Shown here piece by piece: positions 23,790 through 34,910 of a DNA stretch of 64,000 bases (positions are counted from its first letter, which is position 1; the number at the start of each line of letters is the position of its first letter). Source of the stretch: Cichorium intybus (lineage: Eukaryota > Streptophyta > Magnoliopsida > Asterales > Asteraceae); assembly GCA_023525715.1 (NCBI GenBank), contig CM042012.1, positions 59,237,205 to 59,301,204 of the forward strand. The letters run 5' to 3'. The translations under genes were made by a program, and so were the position numbers. The notes beneath the pieces are model-generated. The model saw only the letters and a program-made list of their open reading frames with translations. It had not been told where the DNA came from and did no database searches.

Positions 23790-23860
23790 AAATTACGTTA
23801 TGGCAACGGTTTGTATTTCGCCAGAAAAACACCGTCATAAAACCCGGTTTTCTTGCAGTG
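23790..23860. mobile_element. CACTA (En/Spm) transposon terminus
   Basis: The minus strand from 23,860 reads CACTGCAAGAAAACCGGG, the hallmark CACTA terminal repeat. Subterminal sequence follows that contains 'atgacggtgttt' and 'aaaccgttgccataac'. No partner terminus was found nearby, so this is one end only. Confidence 0.6.
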
Positions 23861-23939
23861 CCAGATACTTGAAACTTTAAAGAAAACCAATGTTGCTAAA
23901 GAGTTTGAGCCCTTCTGAGTCAAAATGCTTCCAAATATA

Positions 23940-24137
23940 ATTGCAACTGGGGGCCATGGTATTTAAGTTATTTAGTTTTCATACCCAAAAATAGAATAAT
24001 TTTACAAAAGTAGACCAAATTTATTACATCCCTTTCATTCCAACCAACTCATTCTCTCCAGCTACTACCCCTCCTCTAATCCTATTTACTCCCTTTCTTC
24101 AACTTCGCCAAAAAAATACCCTCATTTTCATGAACAC
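23940..24137 (+). promoter_or_regulatory. Putative core promoter and 5' UTR of the WIP gene
   Basis: A TATTTAAG box at about 23,968 is followed by a C/T-rich leader (24,040-24,120) before ATG 24,138. An upstream ATG at 24,130 opens another frame that overlaps the start. Transcription start is not visible from sequence alone. Confidence 0.3.
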
Positions 24138-25525
24138 ATGGAGCTCTTTGCTTCTTCAAGTAAACCGAACAACACCGTTTTTAAGCCATTCGATTTTCTC
24201 AAAAGCAAAGCTGAAGAGTCTTCAAAATCGCTACCCCTTTTGAGCTTCCTTCCTCTTGAACCATGCAAGTTCATGGGTAACTCAAGTTCATGCAACATAG
24301 TTGAGGACGATGAAGATGTGACTGTGGCATTACATATCGGGCTTCCTAGTAGGACTGATAAGCTTATTATTGTCGATGATACAGATGATGACAATAAAAA
24401 TAATAACATCACAATGGAAAATATGCCGGCTAACGCAGACTACTGGATACCTAGTCGTGCTCAAATCCTCGCAGGCTTCACTCACTTCTCATGCCATATC
24501 TGCAATAAAACCTTCAATCGGTATAACAATCTTCAGGTGACGTCTGCGTTTCCTACGCTTTTTTTTATTATATCACACTTTTTTTGTTATATTATATGTT
24601 ATAATACTTTTCAAGCATGCCTAGTGGTGATATTGCATAAGTTAAGATTTTTTTTTTTTCCATTTGTTTTAACGTTATAGAGGTCCTTAACTATATATCA
24701 GTATTAGATACACAATTTTATGGACAATGTGTATTAAAACACGCAATTATTTTAATGATAACACAAGTAAAGATTTTGTTTCTTGTGTCCTTTAACCTAT
24801 TAGAGGTCCGAAAGTATAAGAATTTGATACATTTTATCGACAAGTCACCAAGAGGGTATATTAGAACATGCAAGTAATTTGATGATAGCATCATTATCGA
24901 TTTTTTTCTATTACCCGAATAGATGCTATCCGTAATTTATCGGCAAACCAATCAAAGGGTTCATTAGAACATATCGTGCCCAAAATAAGGTTATAGTAGC
25001 TCAATACGAAAAAAATATTTGTTATTTATATATTTCTCTTTTTTTGTGTGAACTTTTTGATATGACAAGTCAAGCAGTATTTTATTTACATACAAAATTT
25101 ACAATAATTGGTAGATGCACATGTGGGGTCATGGATCGGAATACAGAAAAGGAGCAGACTCGTTGCGGGGAACGCAACCACGAGTGATGATAGGGGTGCC
25201 CTGCTATTGTTGTGAAAACGAGTGTAAGAACAACATTAACCATCCAAGGTCAAAGCCTCTCAAGGACTTTAGGACACTCCAAACACATTACAAAAGGAAG
25301 CACGGGACAAAGCTTTTCTCGTGCCGAAAGTGTGGAAAGAGTTTTGCGGTTAAAGGCGATTGGCGAACACATGAGAAGAACTGTGGTAAACGATGGTTAT
25401 GCATTTGTGGTTCTGATTTCAAGCATAAGAGATCACTTAAAGACCATATTATGTCGTTTGGTTTAGATCATGCTCCGGCACCGCCATCTTTTGGTCCGAT
25501 CGATCTACATAAGCCGATTGATTGA
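24138..25525 (+). CDS. WIP-domain C2H2 zinc-finger transcription factor (TT1/WIP family)
   Basis: Two exons, 24,138-24,536 and 25,115-25,525, join across a 578-bp GT-AG intron (CAG|gtgacg ... gtag|ATG) into 269 residues. The C-terminal half is the WIP domain: YWIP (102-105), finger 1 (C119, C122, H135, H139) split by the intron, finger 2 (IPCYCC-like VPCYCCENECKNN to HYKRKH), finger 3 of C2HC type (C203, C206, H219, C223) and finger 4 starting at C229/C231. The N-terminus has VTVALHIGLPS, seen in this family. These nuclear proteins control seed-coat pigmentation, vein or root development in Arabidopsis; which subgroup this is cannot be settled here. It is somewhat short at the N-terminus. All zinc ligands and splice sites are intact, and it is the only clearly functional gene in the window. 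Confidence 0.93.
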
Positions 25526-25790
25526 AAACTAAGAGTGGACATTTGTTTTCTATATACATAAATTGTTATAATAGTTATGGCTTAAGTGTTACATTTGGAA
25601 TCTTGACATATGATTATGAATTTAGTTTGAATTGTCTTTTTATATATTGCAATAGATTTCAAATAAATATTTGACGATTTTGTTAGTCTATATCTTTATG
25701 TATTCTGTATGTATGTATAGGCTGATTTGCGTAGACCCGTTGTACATTGTATTTATTACTTCGTAGTCAATCGTTTTTAGTTATGGGAAA
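25526..25790 (+). other. 3' flank of the WIP gene
   Basis: A/T-rich 3' UTR-like sequence. A possible polyadenylation signal AATAAA is at 25,662-25,667, about 140 bp past the stop codon. Confidence 0.45.
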
Positions 25791-26750
25791 ATAACATTGT
25801 ACATGGTATCCAACCGTATGCAATATCCTTCCACCTAAATATTCTTGTTTCCTTCGCTCACCTAATCTGTTCTCAATATTGTCTCTATCACTCTGTTTTC
25901 CTGCGTCTTTCACTACCATTGTTCCCTTGGATCGACCCCAATGGTCGGCGATGATCAAACCCCTCTATATAAAGCCTACATAATACCAACAAAAAGTCAT
26001 ATATTCCAATCCTTCTGGACCTAGATAGGCTAATGTAAGAGGCATGGGGGAACTTTTGTAACACATTATATCAAAGTTAATTTCATCAATCACATTGATG
26101 CTACCTTCGACAATGCCAACCCCAAATCAACAGACCTGAATAGATGAAAGTGGATTCCATTGTAAAACATCGTATACAAGGTATTGATTCTCGACCTCTC
26201 TGTCAAATGATTCTCAAGAAAAATTCATCGGCCCGACTGGTTTGGGTAAGCATTCAGAAGATTTTTCATGACAAAAAGGGTATTAAGGCAATCAAACTTG
26301 ATTCTAAATTATGAAACATCTCATTAGCCTACCTCTCCATGACAAACTACTACACCAGGATAAGGACTATGGCAGATTGTCCTGACAACATCGACTTGCA
26401 CGTTCCCGATAAAAACCTCATCATCTACACTATTAATCTCTCTTCATACTACAAATGCATGGCAATAAGAACTCATTATCTATCTCCTTTCCTTACATTT
26501 TTTAGGACTCGATATATGCTCCTTCTCACAGATAAACGAATGACACAGTACCCGACACCCTCTTTATCGTCTCACACGACCCATGCTTCTTATCGTATAA
26601 TAATTCACATGGGAAAGGCTTTTGAACCGAGGAATAAGGTGTTGAAATGATTGTCGATAGCAACAATGTCACACTACTAACCACCGCTCCTCCTTGGCAA
26701 TGTGCTACAAGTAGGTCCGCTTGCAACACTAGTACCCGAAATGGATATAA
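25791..26750 (+). pseudogene. Copia leader and gag fragment
   Basis: A degenerate PBS-like 'catggtatccaacc' lies at about 25,802. The plus-strand frame at 26,339-26,560 reads YYTRIRTMADCPDNIDLHVP then DKNLIIYTINLSS and TRYMLLLTDKRM. This matches copia gag of the UBN2 type, with the upstream part (VWVSIQKIFHDKKGIKAIKL, about 26,235-26,300) in another frame. No pol follows, so it is a truncated relic. Confidence 0.65.
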
Positions 26751-26989
26751 TCACACAAAAATATTGTGAACATATGTCTTTAGTCACATGATTTTTTCCA
26801 TCCAAAGTGTGACCAAAGATCGCGTCATTTTAGATATTATACAAGATACATTAGTTTTGTGTGGCTATATCAACCAAAAAACTATGGCCATATCAAAAAC
26901 AAGTGTGACCAATAGGTAGGAATATTTGTTAATTTAATGAAGCATTTCGTCTAAATATGTGGCTAAAAACTGTTTATAGATACACAACT
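26751..26989. other. Intergenic, nothing recognised
   Basis: A/T-rich with no coding or repeat signal. Confidence 0.4.
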
Positions 26990-28238
26990 TGTAACGCCCC
27001 GATTTTTATACATCTTAAATGGTGTAATATTTTATGAAACTTTATGTTGAAAAATCTCACATTTCAAAAACCTTATTTTGTTTATGACATTAAGTCATAT
27101 TCTAAAATTTGGTCCCAACAAAAACCATTTAGGTTTTAAAAATGTTTAGATAACTATGGGGGTTACAACTTCATATCAATCTAAACCATAGAAAATATAA
27201 ACAATCACCTGCACACACGCCCCAACAACTAGGGAGGTAACTATTACCCAATCATCATTCCTATCAATGAACTTCTATATTACTTCTAAGTCCTTCCATC
27301 CCTCTATCCAATGCTAGGCCATCGGCACCTGGGATACATGATATTAAAAACAAATAACGTAACACAAACTTGTTTTGTGAGCTACATAGGTTTTAGACTC
27401 AAAATATTATTGAAAAGATTTTACAATCGGTATCTTTTGAAAATTAAGTCATAAACATGACCCTTACTTTCCAAAAGCTTTTTTGCAACCAAGTTATATA
27501 AATGGCATTTACTTTCAAAATTGTTTGCAAAATCAACTCATATAAGTGATTCTTTCTTTCCAAAGCATCTTTAAAAGTTAATTCATACAAATACACTTTT
27601 GAGTAGAAATAATTTCTCTCTTTTTCAAGTAAACATATTTCATGCAAAAAGCAAAGTATACAATGCATGATTCGCACACAAATGCAGCTTACGGGTTCGT
27701 GTGCCCGCATCATAAGGTCTAAAAGACCACGTCACTTTCGTGCCAGTAGCTTACGGTTATATACCGCATCATAAGGTCTATAAAGACCGAAAGCTTACCA
27801 AAATAGGAGAACAAATCATCCTATAATGGCATCGTAGGAGAGTTCTACTTCACGACGGGAGATAGCATCCCATAAGAGTCTTGTTGTCCCGTTACGGGGA
27901 CGTGTCGGGATCTCACTTAACTCATATGCAATCACATTCTATGCATGCATGCAATCACCACTTTTCTTTTATGCAAGTCAAGCACACAATGCCATGAGAT
28001 GCACGTAAAATAACATAGACATTAACAATTTAATTTTTCATAAACTTGCATAAGAATTATGTCATAACTTTTATAAACTTTCAAGCAATATTTATAAAGC
28101 ATTTTTTTATAATCATTCTTTCATAAGCATTCCAGGCTTGATGCCAAAACACATTTTCATAACATAGCAGTAAACATTCACAACTTGTCATACGTAGTGA
28201 AACTTGCATATTGGTTCACATTTGAAAATCACATAAAA
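26990..28238 (-). repeat. Gypsy LTR, minus-strand, right part interrupted by a solo LTR
   Basis: The plus strand starts TGTAACGCCCCG, so on the minus strand the LTR ends CGGGGCGTTACA. An aligned 'actcacaaaacaagtttgtg' block appears on the minus strand near 27,385, matching the 'actcactaagctttgtgctt' block of related LTRs. A hairpin-rich stretch lies at 27,685-27,905. It is interrupted at 28,238 by a solo LTR, with duplicated TAAAA, and resumes at 30,598-30,960. Confidence 0.6.
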
Positions 28239-28334
28239 TGTAAGACCTTAATCCCGAGAAGTCCAAGTTTCTAGTTTTATAATAGTCAAGTTCGCGGTTT
28301 AAAAGAAGCAAGAAATTCAGGAATTTGTGGAGCT

Positions 28335-28444
28335 GAGGATTAGCGGCGCTAATCCTCTCATTAGCGGCGCTAATGTCTGGAAGTGGTCGTGGTTTTGCAC
28401 GATCTCCAGTTAGCGATGCTAACCTCATGGTTAGCGACGCTAAC
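28335..28444. repeat. Palindrome cluster upstream of the LTR S TATA box
   Basis: Four near-perfect palindromes occur at 28,335-28,357 (arms GAGGATTAGCG and CGCTAATCCTC around one G), 28,359-28,375, 28,409-28,423 and 28,430-28,444. Two more of the same core lie at 29,081-29,097 and 29,103-29,119. Confidence 0.9.
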
Positions 28445-29743
28445 TGTCCTGTTTGGGCAAAAACCCTGGATTTTGAAGTTTGGGCCACATATAAGAGTGG
28501 GGAACCCTAAGGCAGCCGTCATTTGAGTCTTTTCAGCCCCCAAGATCAGTTTTCTCCTTTCTTTAGCTCTCTTGGATGGTTTTGGTTCATTTGGTCCTTT
28601 TAGAAGGTGTTCGTGAAGAAATGGTGACGCTTGAAGATGCATGGGATTACTAGAAGACATTTTTCAAGTGGGAGATCAGCTAAAGTTCTTGTTTCTGGAC
28701 CATTGTGAGTAAATTTACCACATTTTCATGATTTTGAAGTTATTCTAGTGTTTTGTGTGTGATGTGATGTATTGAAATGGAGTAATGGTCCCTTTTTAGT
28801 GTTGTACATGATTGAGAAGGATAAACTTTGGAACTTTATGCCTTAAATCCATGATTTAAAACCTTTGGGATGGTTTAGAGAGTAAGCCAAACTCTCTTTG
28901 ATGATTTTGGTTAGTTTTGAACCATTTTGGACTTGGATCTTGTTCTTGAGCTTGCAAGGTTATGTTTGGATGTTAAAGTTAGGATTTTTATGGACTTAGG
29001 GACTGTTTGGAAAGTCCCTGGAAGGATTAAGACCTTGGCTGAATGGATTAAGAGCTTAATGGACTTTTGAGATTGTTCATAGTTAGCAACGCTAACTTGG
29101 GGAGTTAGCGGCGCTAACTGTGCCTGTTGACTTTTGTTGACTTTGACCTTTGACCGTTGACTTTTTTACTAGTTTGACTTTTGGTCAAACTTGAGGATTC
29201 TGGGTATCGATCCTTGAGATTTATCCTGTTTGGGGTTTGAGACTTATTAAGTGAAGGTTATCCGGATTAGGAAGTTCGTGTTGTCGGATCTGAGGATTTC
29301 GTGCTTGGAGTGCTGTCTGGCGAGTAATTGCGGATCAGGTGGGTTTTCTCACTATACTATGGGTGATATTACATACGTAGGTAGTATGGCGTTGTAAGGA
29401 AAGTGCTGACAGCTTGAGGTTAGGATTGTATGTGTTTATGTACAGTCGTATGATATGTTCGTACGACTTTTACCGTTCGGTTGAGACAAAAGCCGGGGAG
29501 GGGCGAGTACCTAACTAGAGGCAGACGGGCCAGTGTCGGGTCAGTGCTGGAAGGGCCAGTACCAACAGTCCCAGTAATGGGTGAGGTTAGAGCCACGGAG
29601 GGGCCAGTATTTGACGAGAGCCAGATGGGCCAGTGTCAGATCAGAGCCCAAAGAGCCCGTGTCGGCATTCCCAAAAATGCGGCCAGAGCTGGGGGCCAGT
29701 GCCAGACTAGAGTTGAGGGCCAGTGTTTGGTCAGAGCCGGGAG

Positions 29744-30254
29744 CTATGCAGTTAATCGCGCCGGTATAGCGCCGGTATAGCGCCGGTATCGCGGTTCGCG
29801 GTGGTCAGCATAATCGCGGTTCAGTTTAGCGGTGGAAAATAGCGGTACCGATAAAATCGCCGCGATTTACCGCTATTTTCCGCGATTTACCGCGATTTAC
29901 CGCGATAATTAACCGCGATTTACCGCTATTTACCGCGATAATTCGTGTGGAGGATTTTCATGAAGAAGTGAATGGTTTGGCCGATGATGACTTGGATGTC
30001 GATTAAATTTGAATTTGATACTTTGACATTTTCTATATTAGAATGTTATGTTATGTGACTTATGTATTAAATTAAGCCTTATGTGAAGTTTTTTGAATGA
30101 CTTTAGGATATTAATTCTACTAGTAATAGTCTAATATATAAATTCTACATATTACTAAAAAACCGCTATACCACCGCTATACCACCGCGAAAACCGCAAA
30201 ATTAAATATCGGTAGGTTACCGCGATAACGGTTTTGACCGCGATAACTGCATAG
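29744..30254 (+). mobile_element. Non-autonomous hAT element, 511 bp
   Basis: Perfect 11-bp terminal inverted repeats (CTATGCAGTTA and TAACTGCATAG) are flanked by an identical 8-bp duplication GCCGGGAG (29,736-29,743 and 30,255-30,262), as expected of hAT. Both subterminal regions are packed with CCGCGATTTACCGC-like and CCGCTATACCACCGC-like words. In the middle, 29,943-30,005 reads RVEDFHEEVNGLADDDLDVD and a stop. This acidic tail is what one expects at the C-terminus of a hAT transposase. The element is therefore an internal-deletion derivative of an autonomous parent. Confidence 0.88.
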
Positions 30255-30597
30255 GCCGGGAGGGCCCGTGCCGCGATGCCTGACAGTGCTACGCGTTTTG
30301 AATGTCATGGATCGTGTGGTATTTTGGGGAACTCACTAAGCTTTGTGCTTACTCTTTTACTCTAACTGTTTTTCAGGTATCTGTTGGCTTGAGCTTGGAG
30401 CATGGCACGACTGTACCGCATCTGGATTTTGGTATCTAAGTCTTCCGCTGAATAATGTTTTTTTTTGTAAATACAATTTTTATATGTCTTAAATATTAAG
30501 TTTTAATTGGAATGGAATTATTTGGTAACCCTTTTTATATATTTGAATCGTTTTTGAAATGAAAATTATATTACGAAATTTGGGACGTTACATAAAA

Positions 30598-30959
30598 CTT
30601 TACAACACTTAGCTATGTACCCCATGGTGGGAAAAAGTCACATGTACTCACCTTAGTAGCTAGGTACGTCTAACTACACTAATCTACATAACTCTAGTCA
30701 TTCGTTGCTTCCAAACGTTCTTCAATCTCTATTAATCTAATAGAATATTAGAACTTATTAGATAACGAAGCATAAAACATTTTTCTAATCATTCTTGCAC
30801 TACTTCTAGTCATTCTTCGATTCCATTCCCATGGCTAAGTGTGATTCTTACGCATAATTACCATTTGGACATTTTATCATTTTTTCTTATTTTGACTAAA
30901 AATGATATTTTCATGTTTCTACATAGTTATTCTAGAAAAGCTATGAGTTTTACTTCTCT
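30598..30959 (-). repeat. Gypsy LTR, continuation of 26,990-28,238
   Basis: Sequence resumes after the duplicated TAAAA. No coding signal. The outer end is not resolved because X-family sequence begins at about 30,960. Confidence 0.4.
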
Positions 30960-31380
30960 TTAAACTCAGAGATACACTCGATGGATCAGTCTTCGCTCTC
31001 GAAACTCGACCTGGAAGCCTCTATTTAAAGTTGAGAAATCTGACAGCCCGCGCCGCCGATCAGTTGAGAAAACTGATCCATCGAGTGCCTTATCCCGATT
31101 CTTTGCGTTTTGAATTTCAAGTCAAAGTCAGATCACGTTTTTATCCCGATTCTGGCACCGCAAAGAGCATTGTCCTGCGTCGCAAACTTCTCTTGATCCT
31201 CATCCTCGTTCTTTTATCTCCAACTTCACCAATTTTACACTTAAAGCGCTGCATTTTACGTAAAAGTCCACACAAGACACTTTGCACTAAAGGTGAGTAA
31301 TATTAGTCCTTTTATAACAATAAAACAACTAAAACCCAGTCCAATAATAAGTAAAATATGCAATATCAAGCGCGTTATCA
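30960..31380 (-). repeat. X-family LTR fragment, copy X3
   Basis: On the minus strand it begins TGATAACGCGCTTG at 31,380 and shows the X-family 'cctctattta' TATA region and GC-rich words, but it lacks the last third of the LTR. A local repeat of 'actgatccatcgag'-like sequence lies at about 30,975 and 31,073. Confidence 0.65.
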
Positions 31381-31449
31381 TATAACTAAAATAAAAAGCT
31401 TTATGAGTATGTTTAAAGTAGAAATGTGGATAATGGTCCAAGGAGTGAC

Positions 31450-32092
31450 AATTACACAGTTTGTAGGTTGCCTAGAGAAGGTTCCTACCTAGCTTGTTAT
31501 TTGCTCGTAGTAGTCTACTGACAACTTAACATAATGTGAGTTTCACTGTCTATGTGTGTCATTATGTGTCTACATGTGTATGTGTCAGTATGTTATGTTG
31601 TGTGACCTAACCCTTTGTGGGGTATCTTTAGTATACCCCTTTGTAGGGTAAGGCCGTACGATACCCCTTTGTGAGGCAGGGGAAAATTTTAGTATACCTC
31701 TTTATGGGGTAAGGTCGTACGATACCTCTTTGTGAGGCAGGGCAATTAGAATTCCTCTTTATGATGTGTCAAGTTTAAAGTTCTCTATGTGATTATAAAT
31801 GTTACCCAACCTCTTTGTGAGGGACGTTACATGTTATGTGCTACGTTTCATATGATTGTATGTGTAAATTTTGTGTTCACTAGGCTTCAAGCTTACCCGT
31901 TGTTTTGTAATATTTTCAAGTTTTGAGCTCCTTTTAGATGTTTAAAGTTTAAGTATTCTGCTTTTATGTTTTTATAAATTTAATGTATAAGTAACAACTA
32001 GCACTCTAATGTACTTTATTTAGTTTTTTGAATGTTTTTGTAAACCTCCTTATTATTTGTAAATGAGTTATAAAAAATGTTGAGTTGTTACA
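31450..32092 (+). repeat. Gypsy-type LTR 3' fragment with TTTGT-loop hairpins
   Basis: It ends GAGTTGTTACA at 32,092 and contains 'gttcactaggcttcaagcttacc' about 210 bp earlier, parallel to the same block in the other gypsy LTRs. The start is not visible. A hairpin array is at 31,610-31,822. Confidence 0.55.
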
Positions 32093-32626
32093 ATGGGAGT
32101 ACATATGAGTTCAAAGCTACAGAAAAAGCAAGGATAACAATGAGCTACTGCAACAAGAAAACATCAAAGATCGTTCAAGCAATGAAAGAAACAAGTGTGT
32201 AGTCGATGACTTAGTACGAGCATAGAAACCAAAAGACGATATTCTTGGTTTTACTTAGGCTTAACTTTATGCTAAAGTTGTCGAGTGCCTGAAGGAAAAG
32301 GATGAAACTAACATGTAAACAAATGAGGATAAAGTGGATCCAATCCTCATATAAAAAATTCAAGGAATATGTACGATAAGACTTGAAATGTTGTGATGAT
32401 GAACTTATAGACAAATACCTAAATCCTCTAGAAATATTCTTTGTTTTTTATGGATAGAAAGCTAAAATCAATACTCATGATACGTCTTAGGATAAACCTT
32501 TAAATAGAGACGATATCATACTCGATAAATATGTTGAGTCTTAAATTTCACGTGATGTTCAACCTTTTGCAAAACTACTTCATGCTGAATGTAAAGCTCT
32601 CCATGGGACGATGACTTGCAAGCTTA
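32093..32626. other. Intergenic, nothing recognised
   Basis: No coding or repeat signal that I can assign. It may be decayed interior of the LTR element ending at 32,092. Confidence 0.35.
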
Positions 32627-33542
32627 GGCCCTGTTTGGCAGGATCTTAATTTTTAAGATCTAGATGTTTAAGAGGTCTGGACTTTTAAGAGGGTCTAGAT
32701 TTTTAAGATATGAATATATAAAATGCATTTGGTTTTTTACCTCTTAATTTTTGTACTTAATGATAAATAGGATCATTTTACCCCTGTGAACTATTTTCTT
32801 CAGTATCATCAAAATTCAGCACAAAGGTACACAACATATCCCAACCATCATGAAGTACGCCAGAAACATATTGCTTTGCAAATTCCCAAACTGATGCATC
32901 GGCAGATAACTATGAATTTCAAAACTAGATGAACATATAAACCAAGTTTCGGGACCTAGGCCTAACGTGCGTAAGTTAGGAGCCCAATCACTGTAATAAT
33001 TCAATTTTTAAAACCGATTAGGTGTATGCCAATCAAATCAAGAAGAATATGAAGGGATATTTACTTGAACATGATGACGCCGCCAATTGAGGGAGGCAAC
33101 GACGGAAGCCGAAAGCCGACAGTGGTCAGGAGATGCCGGAAGCCGAAGACACAGCGGAGGATAGAAGGGGGTGGAGGTCGCCGGCGGTCAGGAGATGCAG
33201 GTGAGAGGAGGTCGTCGGCGTGGTGTTGAGATCATAAGAGAGAAGGGGTGGAGATGGGATTTGATTTGCGATCAAAGAGAAGGGAGGCGGGATGAGATGT
33301 CTGTGTCGCGTTTCTTGGAGAAGGAGAGGAGGAGCCGTATAATGTTTGAAGCGGGATACACGATAGGGCCAAAGCAGGATTGAGGCCTCTTTTTTTATTC
33401 AAATATGCTTCAATGTCTGGCCCATTAAGAGAGTATTTTTTTAATTAAGTGGCAAAACATAAGAATGTATCAAACAGTTTGAATGGTTGAGAGCTCTTAA
33501 CTATTCAGGTTAAGAGGTGTTAAGTGGCTATCAAACACAACA
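32627..33542. mobile_element. Non-autonomous PIF/Harbinger-like element, 0.9 kb
   Basis: The left end GGCCCTGTTTGGCAGG and the inverse of the right end, TGTTGTGTTTGATAGC, are imperfect inverted repeats that continue as 'cttaa'. TTA flanks both sides (32,624-32,626 and 33,543-33,545), the PIF/Harbinger target. The interior has a G/A-rich block of 'gccggaagccgaag' words at 33,080-33,360 and no transposase. Confidence 0.6.
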
Positions 33543-33589
33543 TTAGAATGCCCACTATGACATGTGGATGATGGTCATTTGACCTGGTT

Positions 33590-33863
33590 GTGTAGCTCAC
33601 ATATATGTAGTCATGTTATCATTCATTTTAGGTTGAGAGAGCTCACAATATGAGAGATAGTGTGCGTAGTACTAGTGCTCAGGTTTTTATACCTTAGGAG
33701 CCTAATATTTGTATTATCTCATATATATGAATCATTTGACTTATTGCATATTGTTTGAATTATTTGACTTATTGCATATTGTTCTTGAGTGTTTATGTTG
33801 TTTTTATTCCGCATTCATGCGAAACCCAGACTTATTATTTTTCAATATTAGTATCAGAGTTAT
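33590..33863 (+). repeat. Possible copia LTR end with PBS
   Basis: TTAGTATCAGAGTTATACC at 33,848 resembles a tRNA-iMet primer site following an LTR end. A 28-bp direct repeat ('gaatyatttgacttattgc...') lies at about 33,729-33,784. The LTR start is not clear and no gag follows. Confidence 0.4.
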
Positions 33864-34733
33864 ACCTTGAAGATTCAAACGTTTATTTCTATGCACGATA
33901 TCCTTATTTTTGGTAAGTCTCTACTTGAATCATGTTCATAAAAATCTGCTAGTTTTCATCATGTTCATATTGCTCTTGTGGATTTTGTGATTATATATTT
34001 ATATGTTCAAAACTTCGAATTATTCAAAATCTAGCCCAAATACATTTTTCATCATTTACTATTCATCATCCAATCTTCCGGCCCAAAACCTTTATTTTCA
34101 AATTCATTTCCTTGTTTGATATCTAAATCCATATTTGTTATCAAAACTAAGTTCATTCATGTTTTCATGAATCTTTAGATCTAAGTTTTTGGATTCGTAT
34201 TATTTTTAGATTTAGATTTAACACTAATTATTCCAGATCTAAAAATAAAAACGAAATTTTTTCTTCATTCCTAACCAAATCGCAAATGTCGGGTTAATCA
34301 TTCAAATGCTGGAAAGTGTATTCGATTCATAATCATCAAGTCTAATCTGTTCTGGATCTACATTAGCCGTCGATTCTTCAAATCCAAACATTGTAATCGA
34401 TCATTGCGTTCAAATTCCGTTTTACCCCCAAGACCTAATGGAAATCATCCTGATACTGGTTCACAAATCCATTCTACTCCCGTTTTTCATTTTTTCTGTT
34501 CTGTTCCCATTAGCACTTATCAAGAATATTTCAGAACACCAATTCCACCGATAAACCCGATATTCATTACCTGGGTTTGATTAGAATATGGATTTACAAT
34601 CGAAAAAAATCAATGTGTATTGATACAAGTTTGTCGAAAATGAAAACATAAACACCACCTGATTTTGAATCGAGATTCGATTGGGTAATGAGACTTGCCG
34701 ATGTTGATCAATGATGATGAATGGATAAAGTAA

Positions 34734-34902
34734 GGGAAACACCAAATAAACACCCCAATTATACTTCATATACACCTAAATGTAAGTCAACTTTTTTTAT
34801 TGGTTAAAACTGCATTGTTTTCCGTACATTTAAGATATAATTGGTTCAAAATAGTTGACTTTTGTTAAAAGATGTATATAGGGTGTATCTATAGTAGCAC
34901 CC
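34734..34902. mobile_element. hAT-like MITE, 169 bp
   Basis: It is flanked by an identical 8-bp duplication TAAAGTAA (34,726-34,733 and 34,903-34,910). Ends start GGG and finish CCC, and the two halves form a long imperfect inverted repeat; both contain 'aagtcaact' facing outwards. No coding capacity. Confidence 0.65.
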
Positions 34903-34910
34903 TAAAGTAA

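Larger units (their letters stand above)
28239..30592 (+). mobile_element. Gypsy-type solo LTR S, 2.35 kb
   Basis: It starts TGTAAGACCTTAATCCCG, ends AAATTTGGGACGTTACA and is flanked by TAAAA (28,234-28,238 and 30,593-30,597). The end-proximal 'actcactaagctttgtgctt' at about 30,330 gives plus orientation. A TATA box (TATAAG, 28,490) follows four palindromes built on TTAGCG/CGCTAA. A G-rich minisatellite-like block with 'gccagtgt' words lies at 29,500-29,740. A hAT element is inserted at 29,744-30,254. Confidence 0.9.

Noticed and set aside
29481..29780. 99-codon Gly/Arg-rich frame
   Set aside because: Read-through of a G-rich minisatellite in a solo LTR, ending inside the hAT insertion.
33171..33383. 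70-codon Arg/Gly-rich frame
   Set aside because: Purine-rich interior of a non-autonomous transposon without motif.
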